64,000 nucleotides of DNA. It comes from Bretschneidera sinensis (Eukaryota; Streptophyta; Magnoliopsida; Brassicales; Akaniaceae). Shown here piece by piece: positions 45,818-56,345 of this stretch. The notes under the pieces are model-generated. The model did not search any database. It worked only from the letters and a program-made list of their open reading frames with translations, and was not told where the DNA came from. The translations under genes and the position numbers were made by a program. Each line of letters starts with the position of its first letter. Position 1 is the stretch's first letter. Location of the stretch: the NCBI GenBank assembly GCA_023935145.1, contig CM043701.1:69421317-69485316 (forward strand), given 5' to 3'.

Positions 45818-47071
45818 TGTTGACCCTTGCCCGTATTTTAATGATGGCAAAACACAACAGTTATTCAACTAACATGTTTAAACTAAGTTGTATTAAGGAT
45901 CAAACACATTCAACCAAGGAACAAAGTGCAAGAACTCGAACAAAATCAAGTATCAAGTGAAGACTAAAGATCTAGCATAGGTCTTAAGTTTTAGAACCAG
46001 TGTAAGTCTCACTCATACATTGTATTAGCTTGTTCAATGGCTCAAACACAAAAGGTTTTTCTAAAACCATTATTTTTAAATGTTTTTTTTTAATGAAAAA
46101 CAGAAGAAAAACTGGGTTGGAAGACAACCCAGTCGACTGGGTACATATACTAGTCGACTGGTATATGGGACAGAAGGTACCCAGTCGACTGGATGAATCA
46201 ACCCAGTCGACTGGTATTTTGACAGTAAAGTCCCAGTCGACTGGATGAATCAACCCAGTCGACTGGTAAAATAGACAGAAAGTCCCCAGTCGACTGGATG
46301 ATATATACCAGTCGACTGGATACCTAGAAGGTCTAAAAATGTGTATTTTTCAAGTGAACCCAGTCGACTGGTATCTCGACTCAGTCGACTAGTAGTTCAA
46401 AAATATGACCGTTGGATTCCAAATCTGAACATTTTAAAGTAAATCTTTTTCAAATTAAAGTCCTAAACGACTATATTAATTGATTGCTATATAAACCCAT
46501 TCAGTTAAGCATTCAATAATAAGCTGCAAATATTCAAAAAGAGTTGATTTCACATAATCAAGTTTATATACTCTTGAAACACAAAAAGATTTGAAATAAT
46601 CTTGTTGAGCCATTTCTTCAAGCTTTACTTTGAAAGAGAGACATTTCTGTTGTAATAAGCTTTCATTTGCTGTCTCTCTACCTTTTACTTTACACCATCT
46701 TTGTAAAGGGATTACTTCCGAGAGGAAGGGGAAACTTCCGAAAGGAAGGGGATTGTTCGGTTTAAGCAACTCCAGTAAGTTGCTTGTGTACGGTTTGTGC
46801 AACACCCGGCTAAGTTGTGCGACTAAGTTTTCTTAGTGGATTACTTCAAGGTGTTCCTTGAAGAGAGTGGACGTAGGGTCGGAACAAATCCGATATTGCC
46901 GAACCACTATAAACCGTGTTTGCATCCTCTTTCCTTAAACTCTTTATTTACAGCACTTTACTTGTACTAATTGTCTACTACTTATCTGTTTTTATAAACT
47001 TGTATTAATTCTGAAAAAGGTTTTTAAAAACCCAATTCACCCCCCCTCTTGGGTTGAAATCTCGAGCTACA
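45818..47071 (+). repeat. 3' LTR of Copia1
   Basis: It runs from TGTTGACCC to CGAGCTACA, and is followed by the target duplication CAAGT. The palindrome cluster is at about 46128-46393 and TATATAAA at 46488-46495. Short reading frames across the cluster and after it are not genes. Confidence 0.92.
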
Positions 47072-47771
47072 CAAGTTTATCATGAACTAATCTCCATTTT
47101 CTAGGATTAAGATGTAGCCTAACTATGATTATGTGAATCTTCCTTTAATTGAACTAATTTAGTAATTGTTTCATATTGTTGAGTATTTCATTCTAGACTT
47201 AATGCTTGTGAATGACTGATCAACATTTGCATGATATGGGATTCAATTTGAGACTGAGAAGTGATAATTGTTTCAACATATGTTTGAGATACCACAAGGA
47301 ATCTATAGGATAGAGATATCTATGGACTTGCGTAATCTTTATGGGGTTTCTTGTTCTTATTGAATTTTGACAGGTTTAGAGTTTTCACAGAGATGTAGAA
47401 GATTTGCTTGTTGGGATATTTTGTCAATGCTTGGGAAAAATTAATGAATAAATTAGAAACACTATTATCAACAATAGGAAATAATTGCAATTAGTTCAAG
47501 TAGGAAATTGGCATAGGATCAGTTATGGTGAATCGAAAGCCCTAGAATCTTGTTTCCTTGATCTCAACTTGCTTATTTAATTTTGTTATCTTAAACTCTC
47601 TAGTTCAACAATTCACTCTCATTCGAATTACCAAATAGATTATAGTTTAATAAATTGTGGTACTTATTAGTAATTTTTTAATCTTCATAGGACGACACTT
47701 TTACTCATTCACTTTATTACTTGTTACGATTCGTGCACTTGCGATTTCAATCCTCTCACTTATTTAACTTA
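47072..47771 (+). repeat. Gypsy5 5' LTR, part 2
   Basis: After the CAAGT duplication the Gypsy5 LTR continues to about 47771, where Copia2 inserted (ACTTA). Its end region holds GTGCACTTGCGATT, similar to the U5 ends of related Tat/Athila LTRs (compare CACTTGCACA in Gypsy3). The exact LTR end and primer site are not visible; they may have been deleted, since gag sequence follows soon after Copia2. Confidence 0.55.
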
Positions 47772-48638
47772 TGTTGGGAAACCACCCTCAATGGTCCCAG
47801 GAGGTGATCTTCCAAACACCCAAGTCTAGAATGACTTGTAATGATCAGAACAGAAACAGAAACAGAAATCAAAGAAAAGAAAGAACACAAGCAATTTGTT
47901 GACGCGGTTCGGCAATTTGTCTATGTCCCCGTGAGCTCCTCCTAGCTCTCTGCACTATCTTGTCAATGGAGTTCTTTACAATCAGCAACACCTCTTTCAA
48001 GAACTCACCGGATCTTGAAGAACGAAAGAAGAAGAAGTAAAAGAAAGTGATAAAAACTAACCCTGGAATTTTCCCAAGAAAATTCCTCTTACAAGCCCTT
48101 GAATCCCCTTTCTATTCTACTCTCTCTCTAAACAGCCAGCCTCTCTACAAAGAATATCTCTTGTGTTTAGTGTTTTTGCACTCTTATAATTGATCTCTTG
48201 TATGTCACTTGTTATGTCTCACACACTTGTTGAGATTGAAGCTAGGTGACCCTTTATATAGTGCACCAACTTCTTGACCAATCTTGAAGGTCAATCTCCA
48301 CCCTTAGATCTTGAGGACCAATCAATCATAGTCGTTGATCAAGTCTAAGTGATCCTGTGTGTATTGATCATGCACCACGCACATTTCAAAAGGCTGAAAA
48401 CATATGTCTCAGTGTGCCTGGCGTCGTGGCCCAAAACAGGGCAGGCCGCGGCTCAAGCCAGGGCACACATGCTTCACTCTCTAGGCGCCACGGCCTGGGG
48501 GAGGCTGAACCGCGGTGCACACCTCCTCCAGGTCTCCTCCTTGCTGGGTGCCGCGGCCTAGGAAGGCTGTTCCGTGGTGCGACCTGATGCTAAACATGCT
48601 GATTTTCACTTGTTTAATCCTTGGATAAAATACCAACA
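47772..48638 (-). repeat. 3' LTR of Copia2 (left copy)
   Basis: In plus view it runs TGTTGGGAAACC to ATACCAACA (867 bp). Minus-strand TATATAAAGG lies at 48260-48251. A GC-rich cluster of CCGCGG-type palindromes (48418-48585) is upstream of it. On the minus strand a weak polypurine stretch ACAAAGGTAGAGAT (48652-48639) precedes the LTR. Confidence 0.9.
48253..48585 (-). promoter_or_regulatory. GC-rich CCGCGG palindrome cluster and TATA box, Copia2 left LTR
   Basis: Variants include GGCCGCGGCTC, GGCGCCACGGCC, AACCGCGGTGCAC and GTGCCGCGGCCTAGG. They stand out from an AT-rich LTR. The minus-strand TATA box is about 160 bp away at 48253-48260. The same layout recurs in the right LTR (cluster about 53636-53804, TATA 53474-53481). 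Confidence 0.55.
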
Positions 48639-48850
48639 ATCTCTACCTTTGTCTAAGCGATTAAACTCGAACCCTTGTGCAGAGAACTCAGGATCCAAAC
48701 TCAACTTGAGTCACCATATCAACCGACTCCAATCTTAAGAAGTCCAATGCAATGATTGAACTTAGTTAGAGGTAGAACTTTGGTACCTAAATCTGTGGGA
48801 TTTTCTTTCGTGGTTACCTTATCCACATGAATACATCCTTTCGTAACATT

Positions 48851-50152
48851 TTACGTAATGAAATGATACCGAACATCCATATGCTTTGTCCTCTTATGAA
48901 ACACCGGATTCTTACATAAGTGCAATGCACTTTGGCTATCCAAATACACCACTACTTGCTCTTTTAGGACCTTCAACTCTTCCAACAACCCTTTGTACCA
49001 TATAGCCTCCTTAATGGCTTCCGTAGCCGCTATGTACTCAGCCTCGGTTGTTGAGAGTACTACCACCGACTGCAACTGAGCCTTCCAACTTATACAACAT
49101 CCATTTAAGTTGAAAAAGTAGGAGGTAATCGATCTTCTTTTATCTCGGTCTGCTCCATAGTCCGAATCCGCATAACCTTTAAGACAAATGGACTTACCCT
49201 TCTTCTCATAAATCAGCCCTACTTTTAGGCTTCCCTTCAAGTACCTTAGCAACCACTTCATCCCAAGTCAAATCTCCTTTTCAGGATTACTTATAAACCT
49301 GCTGAGAACACTTATTGTATGAGCAATGTTAGGTTTAGTGCTTACCATCATGAACATGACTAATCCAACCGCACTAGAGTAGGGGACTTTCTCCATTTCC
49401 TTATTTTTCACCTCTGATCTCAGACATTGATCGCTGAAGAACTTGAAATGACAAGCAAGGGGAACCTTCACTGGTTTTCTATCTTCCATAAAGAACTTGG
49501 ATATCATATTCTCTATGTTGGAAGTCTGAGAAATGTTCAATCTGTTTCTCTCCCTTTCTCGGATTATACACATCCCAATGATCTTCTGTGCATGGCCAAG
49601 ATCCTTCATCTCAAACTCCTCACTGAGTTGAGACTTCAATTTTCCTATCCTATCCATGCTGTTCCCAACCAGCAACATATCATCAACATAGATGAGGATG
49701 ATCACCACTTCCTCCACCTTGTGCCCCTTGTAGTATAAGCATGAATCATAGTAGCTCCTCATGAAACCCAGGCTGGTTACAAAGGAATCAAACCTCTTGT
49801 TCCATTGTCGAGGTGATTGCTTCAGGCCATAGAGAGATTTCTTCAATTGGCACACCAACTCTCCCTTCCTTCCTTCCTCATAGCTTATGGGTTGCCTCAT
49901 GTAGATGGTCTCATCAAGCTCTCCATGTAAGAACGCTGTCTTCACATCCCTTTGCTTGATTTCCCAATTGAATTGGACCACCATTGCTAATACTATCCGT
50001 ATCGTCTTGTATTTCACAACCGGTGAGAATATTTCGATGAAATCTATGCCTTCTCTTTGTGTGAACCCCTTCGCCACCAACCTAGCTTTATACCGGACTT
50101 CATCCCCTGGAGTGTTCCCTTCTTTGATCTTGTAGATCCACCTACAATCCAC
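48851..50152 (-). pseudogene. Copia2 reverse transcriptase and RNase H
   Basis: RT starts near 50152 ([40 protein letters not shown]). It shows KQRDVKTAFLHGELDETIYM, LKKSLYGLKQSPRQWNKRF and the catalytic YVDDMLLVG (near 49690). RNase H follows in the frame 49261-48851, with GYADSDYGADRDKRRSITSY, STTEAEYIAA, DSQSALHL and KRTKHMDVRYHF. A single stop near 49265 divides the two. Downstream (48850-48660) short matching remnants run toward the LTR. These enzymes would copy the element RNA into DNA. Confidence 0.88.
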
Positions 50153-50476
50153 AACTCTCTATTTTTCTAGTTTGGGCACCAATTCCCAAGAGTTGTTCTT
50201 CCTTAAAGAATCCATTTGTTCCTCCATAACTAGATACCACTTTGATGAATCCTTACATTCCATGGAATCCATGTAAGTTTCTGGTTCAACCATCCTTCAT
50301 TCTGAATAAGGAGCTACTACATTAGCATCCGTAAACCCATATCTCAAAGGTGGTCTAACCACCCTCCTTTCCCGGTCCCTTGTGAGCTGATAGTCATTCT
50401 GACTTGCTGCATCATCCCCTTCTAGTTCAGCCACTTCTTGAGTGTCCTGAGCTTGGCCTACATCAATGGGCTCTAC

Positions 50477-51711
50477 CTAGTCCGAACCCTCTTGCCATCC
50501 TTGCTCTACTTGAATTGAATTTTCCTTGATGCTATGCTCCACAAATTTCAGACTAGTTTGCTCACTAGCCCCTACAGGGTTAGTTTTCTCCAAATAGGGA
50601 AATGACAATTCATTAAAAATAACATCCTTACTTATTATGAGTTTCATTCCTTTTGGTTCTAAGGACCACAACCTATACCCCTTAACCCCATCACCATACC
50701 CTAGAAACACATATTTTCTAGATCTTGGGCTAAGTTTATCATCGTTTTGATGTACAAATGCAGTACATCCAAAAGTTCTAAGGTTTCTTAACTCAGGGGG
50801 TTTTCCACTCCATATCTCCATGGGAGTCTTAAGGTCTAAAGCCCTAGAGGGTGATCTATTAACCAAATATGCAGCTGTAGACACAGCTTCCCCCCCAAAA
50901 ATATTTTGGTAAACCGAACCCAATTAATATGCACATAACATTTTCCATAAGGGTTCTATTCATCCTTTCAGCAACCATTTTGTTGAGGTGTTTTTACAAC
51001 CGTTATGTGTCTTAGAATGCCATTTAACTCACAGAATTTATCAAAATCCTTATTGTAAAATTCTAAGCCACTATTGGTTCGTAAAGCCTTAACTACCCCT
51101 ACCCGTTTAAGTCTCCAACAACTTTTCCACACCACAAATTTATTCAAAACATCTGATTTATTTTTAAGCAAATAAACCCAAATCTTTCTTGAATAATCAT
51201 CAATTAAAGACAGAAAGTAAAAGTTACCTCCCCGTGTTGGTGTTCTTACTGGTCCCCAAAGGTCCGAATGAATGTAGTCAAGAATCCCCTTAGACTTGTG
51301 CACTCCGGTGTTGAAGCTGACCCGGTGTTGCTTTCCAAGAACGCAACACTCGCAGAAATCAAGTTTCTCTACTTTGTCACCGCCAAGTAGGCCATCCTTC
51401 CTAAGAACTTGCAGGCCCTTTTCGCTTATATGTCCCAAGTGAGTGTGCCAAAGGGCTACCCTATCCATCTCAGCCATCAAGCTTGCTGCTTGATCATTGA
51501 TTTTTGTCTCTCTGATCATCTCATATAGTCTATCTTTTATTGTTGCTTTGATCACTACCAAAGATCCCTTGGCCACCTTGATTTTTCCTCCATCTGCTTT
51601 GTATATGTACCCCATGGAATCCAGCTGCCCCAATGAGATCAAGTTTCTTATCAAATCCGAAAGATACCTCACATTCCGCAGCAGCCTTGTGACTCCATCA
51701 AACATCCTCAA
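50477..51711 (-). pseudogene. Copia2 integrase
   Basis: The frame 51711-50968 holds the HHCC zinc region (LWHTHLGHISEKGLQVL, CECCVLGKQHRVSF) and the catalytic core (DYIHSDLWGPVRTPTRGG, LIDDYSRKIWVYLL). The residue expected to be Asp in the SDNG block is Asn here (RTNSGLEF), and the PQQNGC block is followed by a stop where the catalytic Glu should stand. The frame 50923-50477 continues the C-terminal region (NRSPSRALDLKTPMEIWSGK, GCTAFVHQNDDKLSPRSRK). The damage removes at least part of the DDE triad. Confidence 0.82.
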
Positions 51712-52733
51712 TTGGATGTCTCCTATCCCCCCTCATTTGGCAAGAAGTATCATTCCCCAAGAAAACTTTTCCATCATTGGTTTCCTGGAAATTCTTGAAC
51801 CAATTCCAATGAGGGCCTATGTGATAAGTGCACTCGGAATCCAAGATCCACTTCTCACTGCCTTGCCTCCTGCTCACATTTGAGCACACAATAAGAACAT
51901 CATCTTACTGTTCTTCTTTGGCAACCAAAGCCTCTCCATTGTTGGTATGGCTTCTTCCTCTCTCATCCCACAACCTCTTCTTGCAATCTTTCTTGAAGTA
52001 ACCCTCCTTATTGCAAGCATCACCTTCCTCCAAACTTTGGTTTGGAATGCGATCTCCCATAGCTCTGCCCTCTACCCTTTGATTTCTCTCGGTAGTTTCC
52101 ATGAATGCTACTGCCATTTCGAGTTGCTGGTCTTTCTCTAACGAACAGCCTTTCTCTACTTGATGCTTCCCTCATCTTGGCTTTGAAATCATGGGCCCTT
52201 ATTACATTGATCACAATTTCCTTAGTTAGTGTATCTCTTCCATATTCAATTGCATTAATCAAATTATCAAAACAATCAGGAAGAGAATTCAACAAAATAA
52301 CAGCCAATTGTTCATCCGGGAATGTTATGCTACAGCTATTCAAATCTTGAACTAGCTTATTAAACACATCAAGATTATCTTGCAACTCTTTATTAGGATC
52401 CATTTTAAAAGCAAAGATTCTTTTAAGAAGATAAATTTTATTAGGGAGAGTTTTGGTAAGAAACAACTCATCTAGTTTCTTCCATATGACAGCTGGATCT
52501 TCTGAGTCTTCGCACTCCCTTGTAACACTATCCAAGATGTGCAGAAAGATGGTGTTGTATGTCATCTTCTTCATCTCAATCCGCTGGACCTCCGTGATAA
52601 TTGCTGGAAAAGCGTCATCTTCTCCAATTGCCAAGTCCACCTTTTGTTGCATAAGAACAGCCTTGATCTTTCGCTTCGAAATGGAAAAATCTCCCTTTCC
52701 ATCAAGCTTCTCAACAATGAAGTTCGAACCCAT
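51698..52733 (-). pseudogene. Copia2 gag and protease
   Basis: Gag starts MGSNFIVEKLDGKGDFS at 52733 and has a UBN2-like capsid (PAVIWKKLDELFLTKTLPNK, ILLNSLPDCFDNLINA), then a basic tail (KSKGRGQSYGRSHSKPK). A frameshift near 52020 precedes a decayed zinc knuckle region (CNKEGYFKKDCKK, 52050-52005). The protease remnant at 51889-51698 has WILDSECTYHIGPHWNW, where the usual DSGCS/DSACS active site reads DSECT. The start was chosen because Copia3 has the same start context and sequence. Confidence 0.8.
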
Positions 52734-52921
52734 TTTTCGGAGAAAATCTCAGATTTATGCAGCACCCATAATTGCTTTCTAACCTTTTCTAAATCTCAAG
52801 AACACGATCTAAGATTGATCTCAATACTGTTCTTGAATAACCCTCAAGAACACGATCTGATCTTGATCTCTACTCCGTTCTTGAATCACCCAAGAAGTTG
52901 ATATTTGATTCTTGGAGTCTT

Positions 52922-52997
52922 GCTCCGATACCCGCCAATCTTGGCTCGGACACCTCTGTTCCAGCTCCGATACCTGTTCATCAAAGCTCTGATACCA
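52922..52997 (-). other. Copia2 primer-binding site and three further PBS-like motifs
   Basis: The true site on the minus strand is TGGTATCAGAGC (52997-52986), one base from the LTR. Downstream on that strand come AGGTATCGGAGC, GGTGTCCGAGCC and GGGTATCGGAGC, whose outer ends lie at about 52964, 52944 and 52922. That gives steps of 22, 20 and 22 bp. Confidence 0.75.
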
Positions 52998-52998
52998 C

Positions 52999-53858
52999 TG
53001 TTGGGAAACCACTCTCAATGATCCCAGGAGGTGATCTTCCAAACACCCAAGTCTAAAATGACTTGTAATGATCAGAACAAAAACAGAAATCAAAGAAAAG
53101 AAAGAACACAAGCAATTTGTTGACGAGGTTCGACAATTTGCCCACGTCCCCATGAGCTCCTCCGAGCTCTCTACTCTATCTTGTCAATGGAGTTCTTTAC
53201 AATCAACAACACCTCTTTCAAGAACTCACTGGTTCTTGAAGAACGAAAGAAGAATAAGCAAAAGAAAGTGATAAGAACTAACCCCGAAATTTTCCCAAGA
53301 AAATTCCTCTTACAAGCCCTTGAATCCCCTTTCTATTCTACTCTCTCTCTAAACAGCCAACCTCTCTACAAAGAATCTATCTTGTGTTTAGTGTCTTTGC
53401 ACTCTTACAATTGATCCCTTGTATGTCACTTGTTATGTCTCACACACTTGTTGAGATTGAAGCTAGGTGACCCTTTATATAGTGCACCAATTTCTTGACC
53501 AATCTTGAAGGTCAATCTCCACCCGTAGATCTTGAGTACCAATCAATCATAGCCTTTGATCAAGTCTAAGTGATCTTGTGCGTATTGATCATGCACCACG
53601 TACATTTCAAAAGGTTAAAAAATATGTCTCAGTGTGCCTGGCACCGCGGCCCAGAACAAGGAAGGTTGCGGTTGAAGGCAGGGCACACATGCTTCACTCT
53701 CTGGGCGCCGTGGCCTGGGGGAGGCTGAGCCGCGGTGCACACCTCCTCTAGGTCTCCTCCTTACTGGGCTCCGTGGCCTAGGAAGGCTGTGTCACTGCGC
53801 GACCTGATGCTGAACATGCTAATTTTCACTTGTTTAATCCTTGGACAAAATACCAACA
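52999..53858 (-). repeat. 5' LTR of Copia2 (right copy)
   Basis: It is 860 bp, TGTTGGGAAACC to ATACCAACA in plus view, and is followed by ACTTA. It closely matches 47772-48638, including the CCGCGG-type cluster and the TATA box at 53474-53481. Confidence 0.9.
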
Positions 53859-53863
53859 ACTTA

Positions 53864-54810
53864 GTAGTGATAGTTGTTCATGGCCGAGAGAGAGGATTTT
53901 ACCGAAGAAGGCAATGGGATTACATGAGATTGAAGCTATCACTACCTTGGTAGCTCAAGTCCACACTCTTACTCAAAAATTGAAGGCTAGCCAACTGATG
54001 GCAAATGCCATTCACTTGACACCACCGGTTTGTGATTTTTGCTATTGAAACCATCAGAGTGAAGAATGTTAAGTGGGGAACCCCTTCTCTCAATCCAAAG
54101 CAAAGCAAGCACACTTTGTTGCAAATTACAATCGGCAGAACAATCCATACAGTGCAATATACAATTTCGGATAGAAGAATCATCCAAATTTTTCATGGAA
54201 TAATCAAAATGTATTGAAGCCGCCACTTGGTCCGTCATTTAGTGACCCAACAAAAGAGAAATTGACACTTAAAGAAGCAATGAAACAATTAGCAAATAAC
54301 ACCAACCGATTCATAACAGAGACTAAGACCAATTTTCAGAGTCAAATAGCTTTGATTCAGAATTTAGAAGTCCAAGTTGGTCAATTGGCCAATATGCTCA
54401 CTAGGAGACAATAAGGTAATTTGCCTAGCACGACTGAAGTGAATCCAAAGGAGCAATGCAAAGCAATCACTTTAAGAAGCGAGAAAGAGTTAGAAAAAGA
54501 AGATTAAGAGGTGCAACTTCACACAACACCATTCAAGGAGATTTTCGAAAGTCAACCAATCCCACCATAGGATCTGGCACTAAGAGTTCCATTCCCTCAA
54601 TGACTCAAAAAGAATAAGCTTGAGAAGCAATTTTCTAAATTTCTAGTTGTGTTTAAAAAATTGCATATTAACATTCCTTTTGTAGATGCCCTCAAACAAA
54701 TGCCGAGCTATGTGAAATTTATGAAGGATATCTTGTCAAATAAGAGGAAATTGGAAGAGTATGAAACGGTAGCCCTTACTGACGAGTGCAGTGCAATTCT
54801 ATAAAAGAAA
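53864..54810 (+). pseudogene. Gypsy5 gag remnant
   Basis: The plus-strand frames show GLHEIEAITTLVAQVHTLTQ (about 53920-53980), then a decayed zinc knuckle and the NPYSAIYNFG/NHPNFSWNN stretch typical of Tat/Athila gags (54110-54210). A coiled coil follows (LIQNLEVQVGQLANMLTRRQ, to 54414), then the gag-protease linker (INIPFVDALKQMPSYVKFMK, near 54665-54725). Several frameshifts and stops. The N-terminal capsid is absent: gag begins soon after the Copia2 insertion point, so a deletion has removed the primer site and capsid region. Confidence 0.72.
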
Positions 54811-55455
54811 TTGCCTCCAAAGTTTAAAGATCCAGGGAGCTTCACTATCCCATGTTCAATTAGAAATTCTATTTTTGAAAGAGCTTTATGTGACTTAGGT
54901 GCAAGTATTAATCTAATGCCTTTGTCTATTTTCAAGAAGCTTAGATTAGATGAGGTTAGACCTACTACAATTTCATTGCAATTAACGGATCGCTTAATAA
55001 AAGTGGACAAGTTTATTTTTCCAGCTGACTTCATCATTCTTGAGATGGAGGAGGATCGAAAAATCCCCATCATTTTTGGCAGACCATTCTTAGCTACTGG
55101 TCGAGCTCTTAATGATGTTCAAAGGGGAGAATTGCGGTTGAGGGTACAAGAGAAGGAGGTAACCTTTAATATTTTTAATGCCATCAAGTATCTATATACA
55201 AGTGAGAGTTGTTTTAGCATCCAAGTGATTGACTCTTTGATCACTGAAGTGCTTAATCAATAAAAGGAATCATTGGAAGCTTGTTTGGTTAGTCCTAATC
55301 CGACTACGGTAGAGGATCCTAAAATTTTAGATATGCCTCTTGGATGGATTCCTTTGGTCCTAATAATAGGAAATATTTTTAAGATTTGGGACAAGGACCC
55401 TCACAGCCCTTTCCATCTATTGAAAAGCTGCCTGTATTGGAGCTCAAGCCTTTAC
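54811..55455 (+). pseudogene. Gypsy5 aspartic protease and linker, ending at a copia junction
   Basis: An open frame (54811-55263) holds a Tat/Athila-type retropepsin: active site LCDLGASINLMPLS, flap and hydrophobic core KVDKFIFPADFIILEMEEDR, and IPIIFGRPFLATGRALNDV. After a stop the linker toward RT continues in another frame to a LELKPL motif near 55440-55455, which precedes RT in such elements. There the sequence switches without a gap to copia coding sequence. No Gypsy5 RT is present in the window. Confidence 0.78.
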
Positions 55456-55990
55456 TGGAGCAAGAGACTTACACGGATGCCATGGAGTGTAAGGATTCGT
55501 CAAAGTGGTAGCTGGCTATGGAGGAAGAAATGGATTCTTTTATGAAGAACAACTTATAGGAATTGGTGCATATTCTAGGAAATTAGAGAGTTGTGGATTG
55601 TAAGTGGACTTACAAGATCAAAGAAGGGTACCCTCCAGGAGATGAAGTCTAGAACAAGGCTAGGCTGGTGGCGAATGGGTTCACAAGAAGAAAAGACATA
55701 GATTTCACATAAACTTTCTCATCTGGACATAAGGTGGAGAAGATGGTGAGTATCCTCATCTATGTCATTGATGTGCTGTTGGTTTGGAACAGCAGGAAGA
55801 GGATGAAAAGGTTTACATCTCAACTCAGTGAGGAGTTCGAGAAGAAGGATCTCAGCCTTACACAAACGATCCTTGAGATGTGTATAATCCAAGAAAAGGA
55901 GAGAAACTGGTTAAGGGTTTCTTGGGAAATGGGTGTTCTCAGCAGATTTGTGAGTAGTCCCGGAAAGAAGCATTGGCTTGGGATGAAGTG
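55456..55990 (+). pseudogene. Copia3 pol fragments (RT with internal deletions)
   Basis: Plus-strand pieces related to Copia2 pol occur in order: CKWTYKIKEGYPPGDEV (about 55590-55650), KARLVANGFTRRKDIDFT, then, after a gap relative to Copia2 of nearly 100 codons, ILIYVIDVLLVWNS (55745-55790). The catalytic YVDD reads YVID here. SQLSEEFEKKDLSLTQ follows, then a second gap, then VLSRFVSSPGKKHWLGMKWML, where RNase H should begin. The frame then meets LTR-like sequence near 55990. The pieces are collinear but carry three internal deletions. Confidence 0.75.
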
Positions 55991-56108
55991 GATGCTTGTC
56001 TTCTTTTCTTTCTTGCTTTCGATGGCTGTATTTCTTTCTACAAGTCATTCTAGACGTGGGTGTTTGGAAGATCACCACCTGGGCATCTTGTCAAGATGAT
56101 TTCCAACC
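55991..56108 (+). repeat. Copia3 LTR tail
   Basis: It aligns with the last ~120 bp of the Copia2 LTR (minus orientation): CTACAAGTCATTCTAGAC, GGGTGTTTGGAAGATCACC and the end TTTCCAAC. The rest of the LTR is missing, and pol sequence joins it directly. Confidence 0.72.
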
Positions 56109-56109
56109 G

Positions 56110-56195
56110 TGGTATTAGAGCTTTGGACAGTGGTATCAGAGCTGGAGGAGCTTTCACAGTTGGGTAACGGAGCAAGAACAAGAAGGTTACGGAGT
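56110..56195 (+). other. Copia3 primer-binding site and repeated PBS-like motifs
   Basis: TGGTATTAGAGC at 56110-56121 is in the position of the primer site, and an intact TGGTATCAGAGC follows at 56131-56142. Two weaker copies, GGTAACGGAGC (from about 56163) and GGTTACGGAGT (from about 56185), come next. Confidence 0.7.
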
Positions 56196-56338
56196 CAAGA
56201 CTCCAAGAATCAAAGATTAACTTCTTGGGTGATTCAAGAACGGTGTTAAGATCCATTTTCGATCTGTGTTCTTGAGGTTTAGAAGAAGTTGGAAAGCATT
56301 TGTGGGTGCTGCATAAATCAAGGGATCATCTCCGCAAG

Positions 56339-56345
56339 ATGGGTT
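56339..56345 (+). pseudogene. Copia3 gag start, split by Gypsy3
   Basis: ATGGGTT at 56339-56345 is the gag start. Gypsy3 begins at 56346 and the gag frame resumes at 63538. The identity is clear because Copia2 gag starts with the same residues (MGSNF). Confidence 0.8.

Larger units (their letters stand above)
37777..47071 (+). mobile_element. Copia1: complete Sirevirus-like Ty1/copia element, TSD CAAGT
   Basis: This 9295-bp element has LTRs of 1252 and 1254 bp, an initiator-Met primer site two bases after the 5' LTR, gag, pol in copia order (protease, integrase, RT, RNase H), an extra ORF after pol, a polypurine tract, and a perfect 5-bp target duplication CAAGT (37772-37776 and 47072-47076). 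It inserted in the 5' LTR of Gypsy5. The Sirevirus-like assignment rests on the gag and pol sequences and the extra 3' ORF. The LTRs are very similar by eye, so the insertion is fairly recent, but stops in gag, pol and the extra ORF make this copy non-autonomous. Confidence 0.92.
47772..53858 (-). mobile_element. Copia2: complete Tork-like Ty1/copia element, TSD ACTTA
   Basis: This 6087-bp element lies in minus orientation, with LTRs 47772-48638 and 52999-53858 and a perfect 5-bp target duplication ACTTA (47767-47771 and 53859-53863). The order is primer site, gag, protease, integrase, RT, RNase H. Its gag resembles that of Tnt1-like elements, hence Tork lineage. It is inserted in Gypsy5 just upstream of gag. 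Frameshifts and stops make it inactive, but the structure is complete. Confidence 0.93.

Noticed and set aside
46030..46248. Open frame through the Copia1 3' LTR
   Set aside because: It consists mainly of translated CCAGTCGACTGG palindromes and spacers.
48349..48587. Overlapping plus-strand reading frames of 70-76 codons
   Set aside because: They cover the GC-rich palindrome cluster of the Copia2 LTR and lie on the antisense strand; no domain or start context.
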